Positions 1 to 11,081 are shown, numbered from the stretch's first letter. The stretch: 58,107 nt of DNA from CALMFT01 sp035333525 (GCA_035333525.1 DAOQQF010000002.1:1-58107); one strand, 5' to 3'. Numbers and translations are program-made. The notes: generated by a model not told the origin, from the sequence alone.

Positions 1-1524
1 GATATGAGGATTTTTAAGAAAAATTCTGGCTATCGCTAATCTTTGTTTTTCTCATCATGATAACTTTACTCCTCTATCTCCAAGTGGAGTATTAAGTCAC
101 TGTGGCATATGATCAACAAAATCACACTTTGCAAGTTTTAGTGCACTAAATAAAGCAGTTTGTATTTCAGATTCTGAGGCATCAGATCGACCACGATAAC
201 CATATATCAGATTTTCATACACTGTTCCATCAAAAATAGCTGGATCTTGTGTAAGGTATCACACCTCCTGATAGTATGTTTGAAGGTTGAGTTCAGTTAA
301 TAACTGATTATCAATCATAATACTCCCCTGTTGTGGATCAAATAATCTTAACAAGAGTTTTACAAGTGTTGTTTTCCCTGAGCCACTGTTTCATACCAAT
401 GCAACCGTTTTTCAACCTTTTATAGTCAGATTAAACTGTTCAAGAAGGTCTTTTTTGCCCTGATAACCAAACGTTATATCCTTAAATTCAATCATACCAC
501 GTTTATATTCATAGATTGATGAACCATCTACTAACTGTTGGTTACTATAAAGAAAGTCATAGAGCGATTGTATCTTGGTAGCGTTTTTTTGAAATGATGA
601 AAATGCAGTTATAAGATGAGACAAGGGAGACCAAAACCACCATATATAAGTAGTCAAAAAAACAATATCAGAAATAGTATACGATCACGATGTGATGAGT
701 TTATATCACAAAAATGTAATCAATACTATATCAAGTAGATTAAATAAATACCGTAAACTATCATACTTAAAACTAGAAAGTCGACTTTCTTTCTTACTTA
801 ATGACGGAAGTTTATCTACTAATCATGCAAATCTCTGTTGTTCATGGTCAAATTTATTCCACAATTTGATTGTAAAAAAATCAGAAAAAAATGATGACAA
901 TGTTGAGGTTTTTTGCTCATTGAGACCCCTAATTTGATCACTTACTTCTTCCAATATTGTTGATGTTTTATATTCAATAAAGGCATATATGATAATCAGA
1001 GGTAAGAGTAATAGTATCAGCCTATAGTCTGTTCGTGCATATAATACTATGATCGATCATCCCCTTATGATAGTACTTACCAAAATATTTGCTCATTTAT
1101 CCAATAGATCAAGCTCTGCTTGGATTCCTTGTTCAAATTTGGAAAGTAATGTTCCTGACGAGTATTGGATAAAATCTTGATAAGAATGATAACGAAGATC
1201 TTCTCTGTATTTTATAAAAAGCATATTCTCATAACGAATCCATAATGTTTGTTTTCGTGTATCCTTTATAAAACTCAAACCAATGACCAACGTAAAGTAT
1301 AATCCTCCATATATACAAGCCATGATAAGATCTTGAATAGGGCTTTTTTGTTCGATATGCTGATAAAGAAACTTGGTAATATAAGGAAATCAAAGTTCCA
1401 AAAACGATATACCTATCATACATAGTAAAATAAGATACCAAGAAGGACCTATCATGTGTGCATGCTTCAAGATTATTTGTATGAGTTTACGTTTTGAGAA
1501 TCAGCTATTTGATGGTGTTTTCAT
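1..1524 (-). CDS. ABC transporter, fused membrane and ATPase domains (3' end outside window)
   Basis: Probable ABC exporter half-transporter. The start ATG at 1524 opens MKTPSNSGFSKRK; hydrophobic membrane segments follow over about the first 300 residues, then the nucleotide-binding domain. Walker A reads GNSGSGKTTLV (about 361-393), its first Gly encoded by TGA. The ABC signature LSGGEKQRLAIARIF lies near 15-57, with both signature glycines as TGA. Walker B and the H-loop fall beyond position 1, so the gene is cut by the window edge. A D-loop like NxxLYGYRGRSDAS stretch and a D-R-G-V-K-LS run before the signature are typical of lipid or peptide exporters (MsbA/BmrA type). The substrate cannot be told. 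It is divergent from the secreted 3D-domain gene at 1593. Confidence 0.9.
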
Positions 1525-1592
1525 AGATAGTTGTATTCAATAGATAAATAATTAGTAGTTACAATGATCTTTTATCATAGTATATTCAAATC

Positions 1593-2450
1593 ATGATCCA
1601 AAAACAAGTTATTTTATGAATAGTATGTAGTACACTATGTCGATGATGAATTTCTGCCTATAGTTCATCGTTATGATGTACTGATCGTTTACTCAAAGTC
1701 ACTGCATATTATACACCTTCTTCTGATCAATGAGTATATTTTAATGGCGACTATGAAACAGAAAAAAAGATAAACGGAGGAAACTGGCATGGAGCATCTG
1801 GCAAGCACGTATACAATGGAATGCTGGCTGGACCAAAAACATATCCTTTTGGTACTACTGTTCAACTTCCATGATATGGGATTGGTTGAGTATATGATAG
1901 AGGATGAGCAATTGTAAGTACAAGTTGATACGATGTAATTGATATATGGGCATGATCATGACTTGAAGGTATGATTCGTGCATTATATCGATGATCAAGG
2001 ATGATGACAGGAACCATTTGCTCATGATGAGACATCACTACTAACCATGGGTTTGATTGGTCATGATTTCCTAGTATATCCCAAGGGATAAAAAATCTTA
2101 TCTGGACACTTAACATCCAAGAAGGTAATCGTTCCGTACTTGTTGGTATTATCCAATCTTGGCTTCAGAATCTTTGATTTTTCCCTCAAGATCAGTCAAT
2201 TACTAACCTCTTTGGTCCAATAACTAAACAAGCATTATGTAATTTTCAACAACAGTACTTATGACTTACCTCTGATGATGAGTACTGCTGATATTATGGC
2301 ACTAAAACCAGAAAAAAATTCGCAGAACTTGTAAAAGGAGGAACATTATCATTTCCTCTGTGACTTATAGAACAATTTGATAAGCAGACCGCTAAACTAT
2401 CTACCAATAAGATCAAAAAAAGAAGAATGCTTACTGTTGAAAAAAAGTAG
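1593..2450 (+). CDS. Secreted 3D-domain (double-psi beta-barrel) protein with peptidoglycan-binding domain
   Basis: 285 aa when TGA is read as Gly. An N-terminal hydrophobic stretch (about residues 5-23, ending ISAYSSS) looks like a signal peptide. Residues about 80-150 hold a 3D/RlpA-like double-psi barrel: MLAGPKTYPFGTTVQLP, then VYDRGGAIVS and YDVIDIWAGSG with the conserved acidic residues of that fold. Residues about 190-255 resemble a peptidoglycan-binding repeat (VGIIQSWLQNLGFF, then FGPITKQALCNFQ and YGTKTRKKFAEL). Families of this build remodel or bind cell wall (Rpf/YocH-like), so a murein hydrolase or wall-associated role is inferred. Stop is TAG. Nearest neighbours are the divergent ABC transporter and a convergent small ORF. 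Confidence 0.85.
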
Positions 2451-2597
2451 TAGTATCAATAAATAAAGATACATAAGAGAGAAAACACTGATCTGATTAT
2501 CGTCATATAAAGGAGAGTAATATATCCTCCGTATTCCAAAAGCCCGTAATGGTTATATATTGATTATCATTATATAGTATACCCATATATCAACTAC

Positions 2598-2846
2598 TTA
2601 TGATAGATAAATACATTCTGATGAATTAAGTAATTTTTCGATTTGATGAGTAAAATGTCATGAAATCTCCTTGAGCGGATCACTCAAGATCGTTCATAGT
2701 TGGTCATTAGGTAAAACAATAAATCTTCCTGTAGCATTGAATAATTTCATACTTACATTACTAATTCATACATAGTAATCTCATAGTATATCACGAAATT
2801 CATATACCACAACTTGATTTCATATAAGATTGATTTCAGACATCAT
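2598..2846 (-). CDS. Small hypothetical protein (82 aa), weakly SpoVG-like
   Basis: Opens at tandem ATGs (2844-2846 and 2841-2843) and closes with TAA; several TGA codons are read as Gly. The protein begins MMSEINLIGNQ and contains VGISNVSMKLFNATGRF followed by FIVLPNDQLG and ILSDPLKEISG. The order of a beta-rich core, a short FxVxPN-like strand and a closing helix recalls SpoVG, but the match is loose and I would not name it so. It lies downstream of rny on the same strand. Reading it as an unassigned small protein is safest. Confidence 0.45.
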
Positions 2847-2913
2847 AGTACAATTAATTCATAACTAATCAGGATGTTTTTCATACGATCGTTTGAAGGC
2901 AGACAGTAGTTTT

Positions 2914-3084
2914 TTAATCTTTATTGTTTATTCCCCATATAAGGGCTTCAGCAAACTCATGAGTACAATATACAATTATCATTCTGACGAGTATTTTTTT
3001 GTATTCATCGATATATGCACGATCTCCAAAATATACATAATCATTATCTCAAATAACTAATAAGTTTTTTCTCCCTAATACCAA
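2914..3084 (-). CDS. Possible small ORF overlapping the 3' end of rny (56 aa)
   Basis: In the +1 frame relative to rny an open frame continues past the rny stop and encodes LLVIGDNDYVYFGDRAYIDE followed by a YKKILVRM stretch and EALIWGINNKD before TAA. No ATG is available; a TTG at 3082-3084 would give 56 aa and overlap rny by 41 bp. The amino-acid composition past the rny stop looks protein-like and one TGA sits as Gly, but there is no homolog I recognise. It could equally be the decayed end of a longer gene. Confidence 0.3.
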
Positions 3085-4660
3085 CCACTCTAATCATACC
3101 AGGAAAATCTTGTTTTGCTTCTACTTCTTGACCAATTTGTTTAAGGAGTTTTTCAGTACTTAAGTCGTCGTGAGTATTGGGATTCACAAAAATCATAATT
3201 TCACGACCAGCTTGCATGATATGAGTCTTATCTACCCCATCAAATCACATAATAAGTTTTTCCATCTCAGCCATTTTTTGGACAAAGAAATTCTTGGAGT
3301 TGAATCTTGCTCATGGTCTAGACGCAGAAATCGCATCGGCAGCAGCAACGATCCATCATATAGGTGAAATCATAGGAATATCATGATGATGTCCTTCAGC
3401 AGTATTTACTGTTATTTCATCGTATCCATATTTTCTAAGAACTACTCCTCATTCCACGGTATGACTTTCTCATTCTTGAGCAATAACTTTACCAATATCA
3501 TGAAGTAATCATGCTTTTTTGGCTAAATCTCCATCAATACCCATTTCATTTGCCATCATTTCTGCCATTTTAGCAACTTCTACGCTATGAATCCATAGAT
3601 TCTGACCATATGAATATCTGAGATTAAACTGACCAATAAGTTTGGTAATATCAGCATGTTGAGGAGGCATTCATAGTATATTGAGTGCTTCTTTTCATTT
3701 TTCCAACAAAAGATTTTCAAAATTTGCTACTAGATCATTATATGTTTTCTCAATATAAACTGGATTAATACGACCATCTTTTATCATTTTTTTGAGAACT
3801 TCGGTCGCTATTCGTCTTTTTTCATGGTCATAACTTGATAATCTAATAATGAGCGGAGTATCATCAATAATAAGTTCTACTCCAGTTATTTTTTCAAAAA
3901 AGACTACATTTCTTCACTCTCTTCCAATGACTTTTCCTTTTATATCCTCAGAAGGAATATCAACTGTGGTTATAGTAAATTCAGTGGTATTGGTTGTAGC
4001 TACTCTAGGTATAACCTTACTAAGCATATTGATCGCTTCTTTTTCAACATCTTGTTCATATAATGATTTGAATTTGGTAATAGCGTTTACAATATCATTA
4101 CTATACTCTTTTTCTACAGCATTAAGTAATTGATCTCTAGCTTGTTCTTTGGTTAGGTGCGCAATTTCACTTAATTTTACTGTTTGCACTTCTACCAGTT
4201 TATCCAACTCCAATCATTTTGCTTCAAGTTTCATCTTTTCAGCATCAATTTGTTCATATTTTGCATCAATTCTTTTTTCTTTCTCTTCGAGCTTATACTG
4301 CATATCATCAAGCTTTGCTAGTACCTTTTCTGATTCTTTTTCAGCATAACTCTGAATATCTTTTGCTTTTCATTCTGCATTGGCGATAATCTGATCAGCT
4401 TGTTGTTGGAATAAGCTTATCTTTTGATCTCGTTCTAATGATTTCGATTCGGCACGTTTCAGTTCCCCCATAGCATCTTTGAGTTTAAGATTTGCCTCCC
4501 CCAAAATTTTATCTTTCTCAATATCGATACTTTTTAGTTTGAAATCATACTCTTGTTTAAGAAGTTCAAATTTACGAGTTTTAGTAGAAAGTGAAAAATA
4601 GGTAACAATTGCACCTATAAGTAGTCATCATAATGCTACTCATCATGTAATCATATCCAT
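3044..4660 (-). CDS. rny: Ribonuclease Y
   Basis: 538 aa, near the family norm of about 520. RNase Y is a membrane-anchored endoribonuclease that starts mRNA decay. Order of parts: N-terminal membrane segment (residues about 2-22, rich in TGA-coded Gly), long coiled coil (about 25-190), KH domain (IKGKVIGREGRNVVFFEKI, then GVELIIDDTP), HD domain with the metal-binding pair in AGLLHDIGKVI (near 3500), and the ADAISASRPGAR loop. It ends MIRVVGIREKKLISYLR, matching the usual RNase Y tail. The start ATG at 4660 lies 20 bp after the stop of the solute-binding protein gene, so the two are probably co-transcribed. Confidence 0.96.
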
Positions 4661-4680
4661 TATCTATGTTTGTTAATAAG

Positions 4681-6666
4681 TTAAAAAGTTGATTGTAGTG
4701 TTTTTATTACAAAGTTCTTGATATTGATTCGATTCATAATCTTTTTCCAATCAATTACAATAGTATCATATGTTTTGAGACCATTATTTAACGTTGTACG
4801 AAAATTATTAATTGAGTACTTCTGATTAATTAGTTTATCTTCATATGAAGATTTAACATATAAGACCTGTTTGAGTAATCACATCATCGCAAAAGGGTAT
4901 ATTTTTTGATATAATGTTGTAATTTCATTTGAAGATGTTTTATTGCCATTAGTGTATTTTTGAAGTAACTGAATCAATCTATCATTGGTATATTGAGATG
5001 GATTGATAACAATATTATCAGAAAACAAGGCAGATAAATCAGATTTTAATCAAAGTTCTAAAGGCAACAACACCATATCATATCACTTACTTGCTAGTTT
5101 TCATTCAAATTCTGTAAAATTTGGATATGATGTCCATGTGATATATGATTCGATGCCTTGATCCACAAAGAGTTGTTTGAGATGATCTATGATACGCACA
5201 CTATTTGGTTCATCCAAATAAATCAGCGTATAATTTGTTTTTTTGGTAATAGTTGGGAGAACATCGGGCTTAACACCATAATGTACTTTCATAGTCAGTA
5301 GTTTTGTTTTCTGAGTTCATATATATCCATATACTGTATAATAATTAACTCATTTTGTAATATTTTTAAATTGAATACTAAGATTGTAAGCACACGTTTT
5401 ATTTTCAGCATCATAACTATCTGGAGTGTATTCATACGGACTATTTGCCGCTATAGTGACTTTATCATATTTGGTATCAAATTTAAATTGAATAAGATAT
5501 TTATCTCTAAATTCATCAAGATAATACTCTTTGTATTTATTTTTACCAAAGATCCATATATTTTTGGGCAAAAAAGGAAATGAACTTGTTAATGTACCAG
5601 ATGTGCCTGTACCAGTAGGAGTGATCTGGCTGGAGATTGTAGCCCTTAAATCAGCCCCTGACAAAGCAGGAAGATGAAATAAAGAATAAGGAGGGACGAG
5701 GTTGGAATACTTATATGATCAAACAACATGGGCAAGTTGCTTTCTCATTGATTCGCTGACTGTGTTAATGTTAAAAAATAAGGTATATAATGTATTTGAA
5801 GGAAGATATTGGCCCGTATATACTCAATCTATAGTTGAAAATAATGATGCTTTATGATCATCGGTAACAAAATAATCGATGATAGAGTCAGGGTTTTGGA
5901 GATACGCTACAGCTTGTCACTCTGTTTCAAATGATTTAACTTGAATAATTTTGGGTAATAAGTCCTGACATGCTGATACATCAAAAATATAATTATTATC
6001 ATGAGATTTTACCAAATCCAATACCGAACAACTAATATAAATAGGTTGTTTAGCAAATGTTTTGAGATAGTAGTCCAATGTCTGGTTTTCCAATGAATGT
6101 TTTGGTAATAATGAATTAGTAAAAAACAACATATTATCAATAGACTGCTTAGGAAAACTAACTTTGAGCGTTTGGTCATCTAATTGTGTAATTTCGGTTT
6201 TTGCATATGAACTCAATTCTGGAATTTTCCATAGGTTTTCTTTGAGAATAGCTTGATATGTAAACAATACATCGTCAAATCAAAATATCTGATTATCTAT
6301 CCAACGATACTCCCTGGGAAGAGTAACAAAATAATTCTTGTAATCTCTTGTAGTAACATCACACAAGTTATTATGATACTCGATTGATCATGAAACCACT
6401 TGAATTTTAACACATCATTCAAACAATAAACGTTGATAAAACTCATCACGTTGGGACTTACTAGTATAGGGTAAATACGATAAGTTTCAAATAATACCTT
6501 CTACCATTGTTCACCCTTTTATAGGAGTTCTATCGGAAACATCATGCAAATACTGATATCATAAATGTACCGTTGTTACCAAAAATACTATTGATGCCCA
6601 TTGGGCTATCGTTCATCGTTTCATAACTCTATGAAAATAATAAAAGATACTCTGATAAAGAGCCAT
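4681..6666 (-). CDS. Extracellular solute-binding protein, family 5 (peptide/nickel type)
   Basis: 661 aa with TGA as Gly. A single hydrophobic segment near residues 23-38 (TIAQWASIVFLVTTVHLGY) anchors or exports it. The mature part begins with GGTMVEGIIGNLSYLPY, the family-5 opening motif (GGTLxEGxxG..), and continues through EYRWIDNQIFGFDDVLFTYQ, matching the family pattern W.DG...tadDVvfT. A later stretch LLPKHSLEN fits the iLPKHxLE motif. In the family this protein hands oligopeptides to an ABC permease. No permease gene is beside it; the next gene on the strand is rny. The length is greater than usual (about 550), mostly in the C-terminal half. Confidence 0.85.
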
Positions 6667-6756
6667 ATCGATAGATAATTATTACCGGTTGGATGTCAAG
6701 TATGGTTGAATATGTTTTTGGACGTATGAGTAATATATGAAAAGAGAAAAGAGAAA

Positions 6757-6786
6757 TAAAAAAAAAGAGATTACTCTCTTTTTTAT
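6757..6786 (-). terminator. Rho-independent terminator
   Basis: On the minus strand the stem AAAAAAGAGA / TCTCTTTTTT with a 4-base loop is followed by a run of T. It closes the transcript of the 6783-7118 gene and separates it from the solute-binding protein gene. Confidence 0.75.
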
Positions 6787-7118
6787 CATACTGTAATATT
6801 TCTTCATCCTCTATCAGTTAGTGTTGGATTATGTATAGGATTGGTAATAATAGCTTCCGGATCTAATACAAAATTAAACTTATGATTTCTCAATGCAGAA
6901 TCCCACAAAAGCAAATCTCTTAGTGCTTTACCATAAAGTGCCATACCGCTTGCTGTGATAGCAGAGATAATTTGATAACGATCTCATTGGTCTTTTATGA
7001 ATATTGTATCTCATTTGTTTGAGACAAGCTTGCGAAAGCTATCTTTATTATTATATGTTAAAGAAGATGTTGCATCAGCGAAAATATCCTCCAAATGTTC
7101 GTAGTGTCATAGTGTCAT
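6783..7118 (-). CDS. Hypothetical protein (111 aa) downstream of atpD
   Basis: Starts MTLGHYEHLEDIFADATSS and ends DRGGRNITVG before TAA, with TGA codons as Gly in several places. A central segment YQIISAITASGMALYGKALR followed by DLLLWDSALR and a FNFVLDPEAIITNP stretch gives a mixed alpha/beta protein without signal peptide. It does not resemble AtpC (no N-terminal beta-sandwich motif), although it sits 54 bp after atpD on the same strand. Function unknown. Confidence 0.75.
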
Positions 7119-7172
7119 AATATTTTTAAATAGAAAATAAAAAAGTTATGATTACTCATTTCAGAGTATCTT

Positions 7173-8564
7173 TTATTGCTTCTCTCCTTCGTATCTTTCC
7201 ATAACATCATCAATACTTCATACAGTATCAAACATACTTTCAGGTATATGATCTACTTCTCATGACAGTATCATTTCAACTGATCTAATAGTATCCTCTT
7301 GTTTGACAAAAACTCATGGCACGCCATTGAATTGGGCAGCAACATGAAGTGGTTGACCCAAAAATCTTTCTAATTTACGAGCACGGAATACGAGTTGCTT
7401 GTCCTCGTGACTCAGTTCATCCATACCAAGTATTGCTATGATATCTTGAAGTTCTTTGTATCTTGTAAGGGTTTTGATAGTTAATTTTGCTGCATTATAG
7501 TGTTTTTCTCATACAATATCAGGACTCAATACTGTAGAAGTACTATCCAAGGGATCTACTGCCGGATAAATTCCCTTTTCAGCTATCGCTCTATTGAGTA
7601 CAATCGTACTATCCAAGTGAGCAAATGTCGTAGCTGGAGCAGGATCAGTGAGATCATCAGCAGGAACATAGATAGCCTGCACGGAAGTAATAGAACCTTT
7701 ATCGGTAGAAGTAATACGTTCTTGGAGTTGACCCATATCGGTTGCTAGTGTAGGTTGATATCCTACCGCCGATGGGATACGTCCAAGCGACGCCGACACT
7801 TCAGAACCTGCTTGTGTAAATCTGAATATATTATCTATAAACATCAATACATCTCTACCCTCTACATCACGGAAATACTCAGCCATTGTCAAACCTGTAT
7901 ACGCTACACGAAGCCTAGGTCCTGGTGTTTCGTTCATCTGACCATACACCATTGCTACTTTATCCAATACGCCCGCATCTTTCATCTCATGATATAAATC
8001 ATTTCATTCACGAGTTCTCTCCCCTACTCCGCACATCACCGATACTCCATCGTGAAATTTGGCAATATTGTTTATAAACTCTTGCATAAGAACGGTTTTA
8101 CCAACTCCTGCACCACCAAAAAGTCATACCTTACCTCATTTGAGGATCGGAGCCAAAAGATCAATAACCTTGATACCAGTAGTTAGAACCTCTGCTTTGG
8201 TAGTAAGATTAATAAATTTGGGTGCAGCTCTATGAATTGATCGATAATCTGATGCTTTGATATCACTACCACCATCTACTCTCTTCCCCAAAACATTAAA
8301 AATACATCATAATACTTGAGGTCATACAGGGACTTTGATCGGAGCTCAAAGAGCTTTGACTCACATACCTCTTGAAAGACCATCAGTAGAAACCATAGAA
8401 ATACATCTTACAACCCCTCCATCCAACTGTTGTAATACCTCCAAGACAACTATCTCACCAACACTATTGGTGGTCTCTACTTCGAGTGCCTCATAGATAG
8501 CAGGCACCTCTTGATCAAACTGACATTCAACAACGACTCCATGAATTGCAACAATATGAGACAT
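7173..8564 (-). CDS. atpD: F-type ATP synthase subunit beta, isolated
   Basis: 463 aa, full length. The catalytic beta subunit binds and hydrolyses or makes ATP in F1. Visible motifs: N-terminal MSHIVAIHGVVVECQF, P-loop LFGGAGVGKT (near 8105-8135), the Walker B region DVLMFIDNIFRFTQAGSE, the SALLGRMPSAVGYQPTL-type segment here ASLGRIPSAVGYQPTLATDM, and the DPLDSTS motif. The C-terminus ERFLGQPLHVAAQFNG is conserved. No atpA, atpG or other subunit gene flanks it; the only partner on the strand is the unknown 111-aa gene. Upstream (8575-8640) is AT-rich and holds the probable promoter. Confidence 0.97.
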
Positions 8565-8728
8565 AATAATACACTATATTACAGATTAAATAATCATCGA
8601 TTTAGTACACTATAATAATATTGATTCCATTATCAAGATAAGCTGAAAATTTCTCTTGCAATCTCTCTCTCTCTTTGATTATCTCTCATCATAATCCAGT
8701 AGTTTGCTGGAGGGTAAATACAGTAATT

Positions 8729-8917
8729 GTGGGCAAACAAGATAAGTCCAAAAACAACAACTCCTTCAATAGTGGAGGTAAAAATGCTCATCGTTCAAGT
8801 TCCAATAGTAATTCAAATGGGCGGGAACGAAACAGAGGCCATAAAAACGCCGAAGAGCATTCTAAAACCAATAAACAAGGGGGTAATTACAATGATGGTC
8901 GTGTAAATCGACGTTAA
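8729..8917 (+). CDS. Small Asn/Gly/Arg-rich basic protein (62 aa), no TGA codons
   Basis: From the GTG at 8729 the frame encodes MGKQDKSKNNNSFNSGGK, then a polar stretch with SSSNSNSNGRERNRG and a tail GGNYNDGRVNRR before TAA. It is low-complexity, basic and probably disordered, as in RNA-binding tails. A GGAGGG block 14 nt upstream (8710) could be the ribosome site; a TTG at 8675 would give 80 aa. All eight glycines are GGN, which is unusual in this genome. A terminator hairpin follows at 8943. No family recognised. Confidence 0.5.
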   Translation: MGKQDKSKNNNSFNSGGKNAHRSSSNSNSNGRERNRGHKNAEEHSKTNKQGGNYNDGRVNRR

Positions 8918-8942
8918 AAAAAATGATGTCAATCATCAAGAC

Positions 8943-8982
8943 AATGGTAATGTGGTTAGCCATGTTACCATTTTTATCTTTA
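8943..8982 (+). terminator. Terminator hairpin after the Asn-rich small gene
   Basis: GGTAATGTGG - TTAG - CCATGTTACC forms a 10-bp stem with two G-T wobbles, followed by ATTTTTATCTTT. Confidence 0.65.
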
Positions 8983-9045
8983 CAACGATAGATAAAAAAC
9001 TACTCTCATAATCAGATTTACTTTATAGTATAGTATTATTAATTT

Positions 9046-9939
9046 ATGAATATCTATGTTAAAACTCCTCGATATTATTATTCCAAGTTTATCCCTCATA
9101 TAGTGGAACACTGTGTACTATGAAAACCACAAACAAGGGATGATTTTTTTGCCATTCATGCAGAATGTGAGTGTATTGTTAGGTCAAATTATACAGTTTT
9201 TCAACTACCCTACTTTCATGATCAGTCATTGATTCTTACTCAGTTACAACAACCAATGGCGTCAGAGTATATTTTATCTGAAATGAAAATACTCAAAGAT
9301 GAACTACGTAGTACGACCTTTAAGCAAAGACTCTTTGAAAGATATGGAAAAAAATACATTCATCAGTCATTCAACAACAATAGGTATGAAAAAGTTTCTC
9401 TCTCCGATATTATCTCATATAAAGAACAATGGTATAAACTAGATAATATGGTCATAACCGATGACAATGATACGATACTCTTTGTATGATCCAATATGGG
9501 TACACATCATATTGATCTCACTATTCCTTACCAACCATCAATACAAATCAAAACCTTTGTTTGCGAGTGAAGCCGCTACTATGTTTGGGAGATCAGCTGT
9601 CGTGATTGGAGGGATTTCGTACTCTGATTTTGTCTCAAATCAGCAATCAATGATTATCAGCTATATACTCATCTCACCAACAGAACATGATATGATGTAA
9701 GCTATTCTGATTTTTTTGTGTATCAAGATAGATTTGTTATATTCTCGTCTAACCCCCTTCATCTACCAGATGATAAATTTATAATCCAAAACAACAATCA
9801 TCTCCTTCGTATTTGGAAAGACAACTACTCTTTTTTGCAACTTGATACTCTTTTCCAAACCAACTCAATGATGAATTATGATGAGTTAGTTCATTTTGTA
9901 ACAAATATTAATCTAAAGCTATACAGCTGATGTAAATAA
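9046..9939 (+). CDS. M16-like metallopeptidase, single short domain
   Basis: 297 aa with TGA as Gly. Near the N-terminus KFIPHIVEHCVLG carries the inverted zinc motif HxxEH (residues about 18-22) of the pitrilysin/insulinase family, in the same place as the AHFLEHM motif of M16 enzymes. About 70 residues on, SEYILSEMKILKDELRSTTF matches the helix that supplies the third zinc ligand (..E...V..E.). M16 peptidases are usually 400 aa or more, often paired; here only one N-terminal-type domain plus a diverged C-terminal part is present. There is no signal peptide, so it would act in the cytosol or depend on a partner. Catalytic competence is uncertain. Confidence 0.65.
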
Positions 9940-9990
9940 AGTACCATAAGTAATACGTAATAATCTGAAACATATCCTCAAAATATTCTC

Positions 9991-10018
9991 TTGACTTTCA
10001 ATAAAAATAATTTATATA
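9991..10018 (+). promoter_or_regulatory. Promoter and 150-nt leader of the sorting-domain protein gene
   Basis: TTGACT (9991-9996) and TATATA (10013-10018) are 16 bp apart. The leader that follows (10020-10167) is richer in G and C than its surroundings and can form short hairpins (TATCC/GGATA near 10065-10084, GAGT/ACTC near 10086-10099, CCAG/CTGG near 10107-10123). Confidence 0.45.
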
Positions 10019-10167
10019 CGAACTGTTGTTGTTTTGTTCATTAATGTTATTTATGAGTAAGGCTTATCCACCTACCTTACGGATAGAGTCGACACTCTCT
10101 TGTCGCCAGATGATTTTCCTGGGTTAGAAGATCAAAAAAATAAAAATAAATAAAAAAATATTAAATT

Positions 10168-11067
10168 ATGAAAAATTTAAACTTTCTATTAATCGTTTTC
10201 GTTTTAATGCTTGTAACATCAAAAGCAAGCACCCAAATGGTATGTAAAAGAATACCATTGGAATTTATATATTCAGATTCATCTTTTTGGAAGAAAGATT
10301 CCATGCAAATTGTCAAAATGGTCAAACAAGCAGAAGAAATTGCCAATAAAGGAAAAAATTTAAACAAAAAATTCATTTTTCCAATTAGTTTTATAAAAAA
10401 GGTCACTGATACCAATTATATCTTTGGTAAAGGACTACCGTATCATCAAAAGGGTTGGATTCAAAAACTCGGAACGCAATTCTTAACGTATAAGTTAAAG
10501 AATATGACTGATACAAGTGCTGTAAGTATTTATCTAGGTGATAGCAGAATGTTTACTACCAATATACCTACAATTATGCCTACTGGATGGCGCATATGTA
10601 GACCAAATGAGCCATGGTCTAATCAAGCATCAGTAATTGCAAAATATGATAGCATTAGTCCAAGTTTTGATCATCCTTGGTATAGTGCCTTACTGGCACA
10701 TACTATCTTTGATCTATTGGGTGTTACCAATGAACCAGCAGATGGTACCTTAATGACGAATAATATTTGGACCATTACTGATAGTGTAACAGCAAATACG
10801 GTTGGATCACTAAACTTAAAATCCATTACTTGCAAAGAAAATGTTATTTGTTTTACAAATAATAATAATCTTAAAAATAATAGTGACGACGATATCCAGA
10901 TATATGATCGGGTTATCCATAACCCAAACAAGAAAATCGTAACACTACTAGCAATTGATGGAAGAGTAATTTATTCATCACGAGATGAAAACATTACTTT
11001 AGAACATTTTCCACATGGGATTATACTCATAAAAACTAATAAAAAAAGTATAAAAAAAATTCTATAA
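10168..11067 (+). CDS. Secreted protein with signal peptide and T9SS-like C-terminal sorting domain; likely foreign
   Basis: 299 aa. A classical signal peptide (MKNLNFLLIVFVLMLVTSKA) is followed by a region with a degenerate metzincin-like stretch (ALLAHTIFDLLGVTNEP then GTLM; a true HExxHxxGxxH is not present). The last 60 residues, with VTLLAIDGRVIYSS, LEHFPHGIILIKT and a basic KSIKKIL tail, follow the pattern of type A sorting domains of the Bacteroidota type IX secretion system. All 12 glycines are GGN and no TGA occurs; in the 152-aa RlmH of this window 8 of 12 glycines are TGA. It has its own promoter and a perfect terminator. I infer acquisition from a Bacteroidota-like host or neighbour; a chimeric assembly is the main alternative. 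Confidence 0.8.
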   Translation: MKNLNFLLIVFVLMLVTSKASTQMVCKRIPLEFIYSDSSFWKKDSMQIVKMVKQAEEIANKGKNLNKKFIFPISFIKKVTDTNYIFGKGLPYHQKGWIQKLGTQFLTYKLKNMTDTSAVSIYLGDSRMFTTNIPTIMPTGWRICRPNEPWSNQASVIAKYDSISPSFDHPWYSALLAHTIFDLLGVTNEPADGTLMTNNIWTITDSVTANTVGSLNLKSITCKENVICFTNNNNLKNNSDDDIQIYDRVIHNPNKKIVTLLAIDGRVIYSSRDENITLEHFPHGIILIKTNKKSIKKIL

Positions 11068-11081
11068 CAATTCAACAACAC

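Noticed and set aside
10671..10931. Metzincin metalloprotease in the sorting-domain protein
   Set aside because: Only a single H in ALLAHTIFDLLGV and no HExxH; too degenerate to claim activity.
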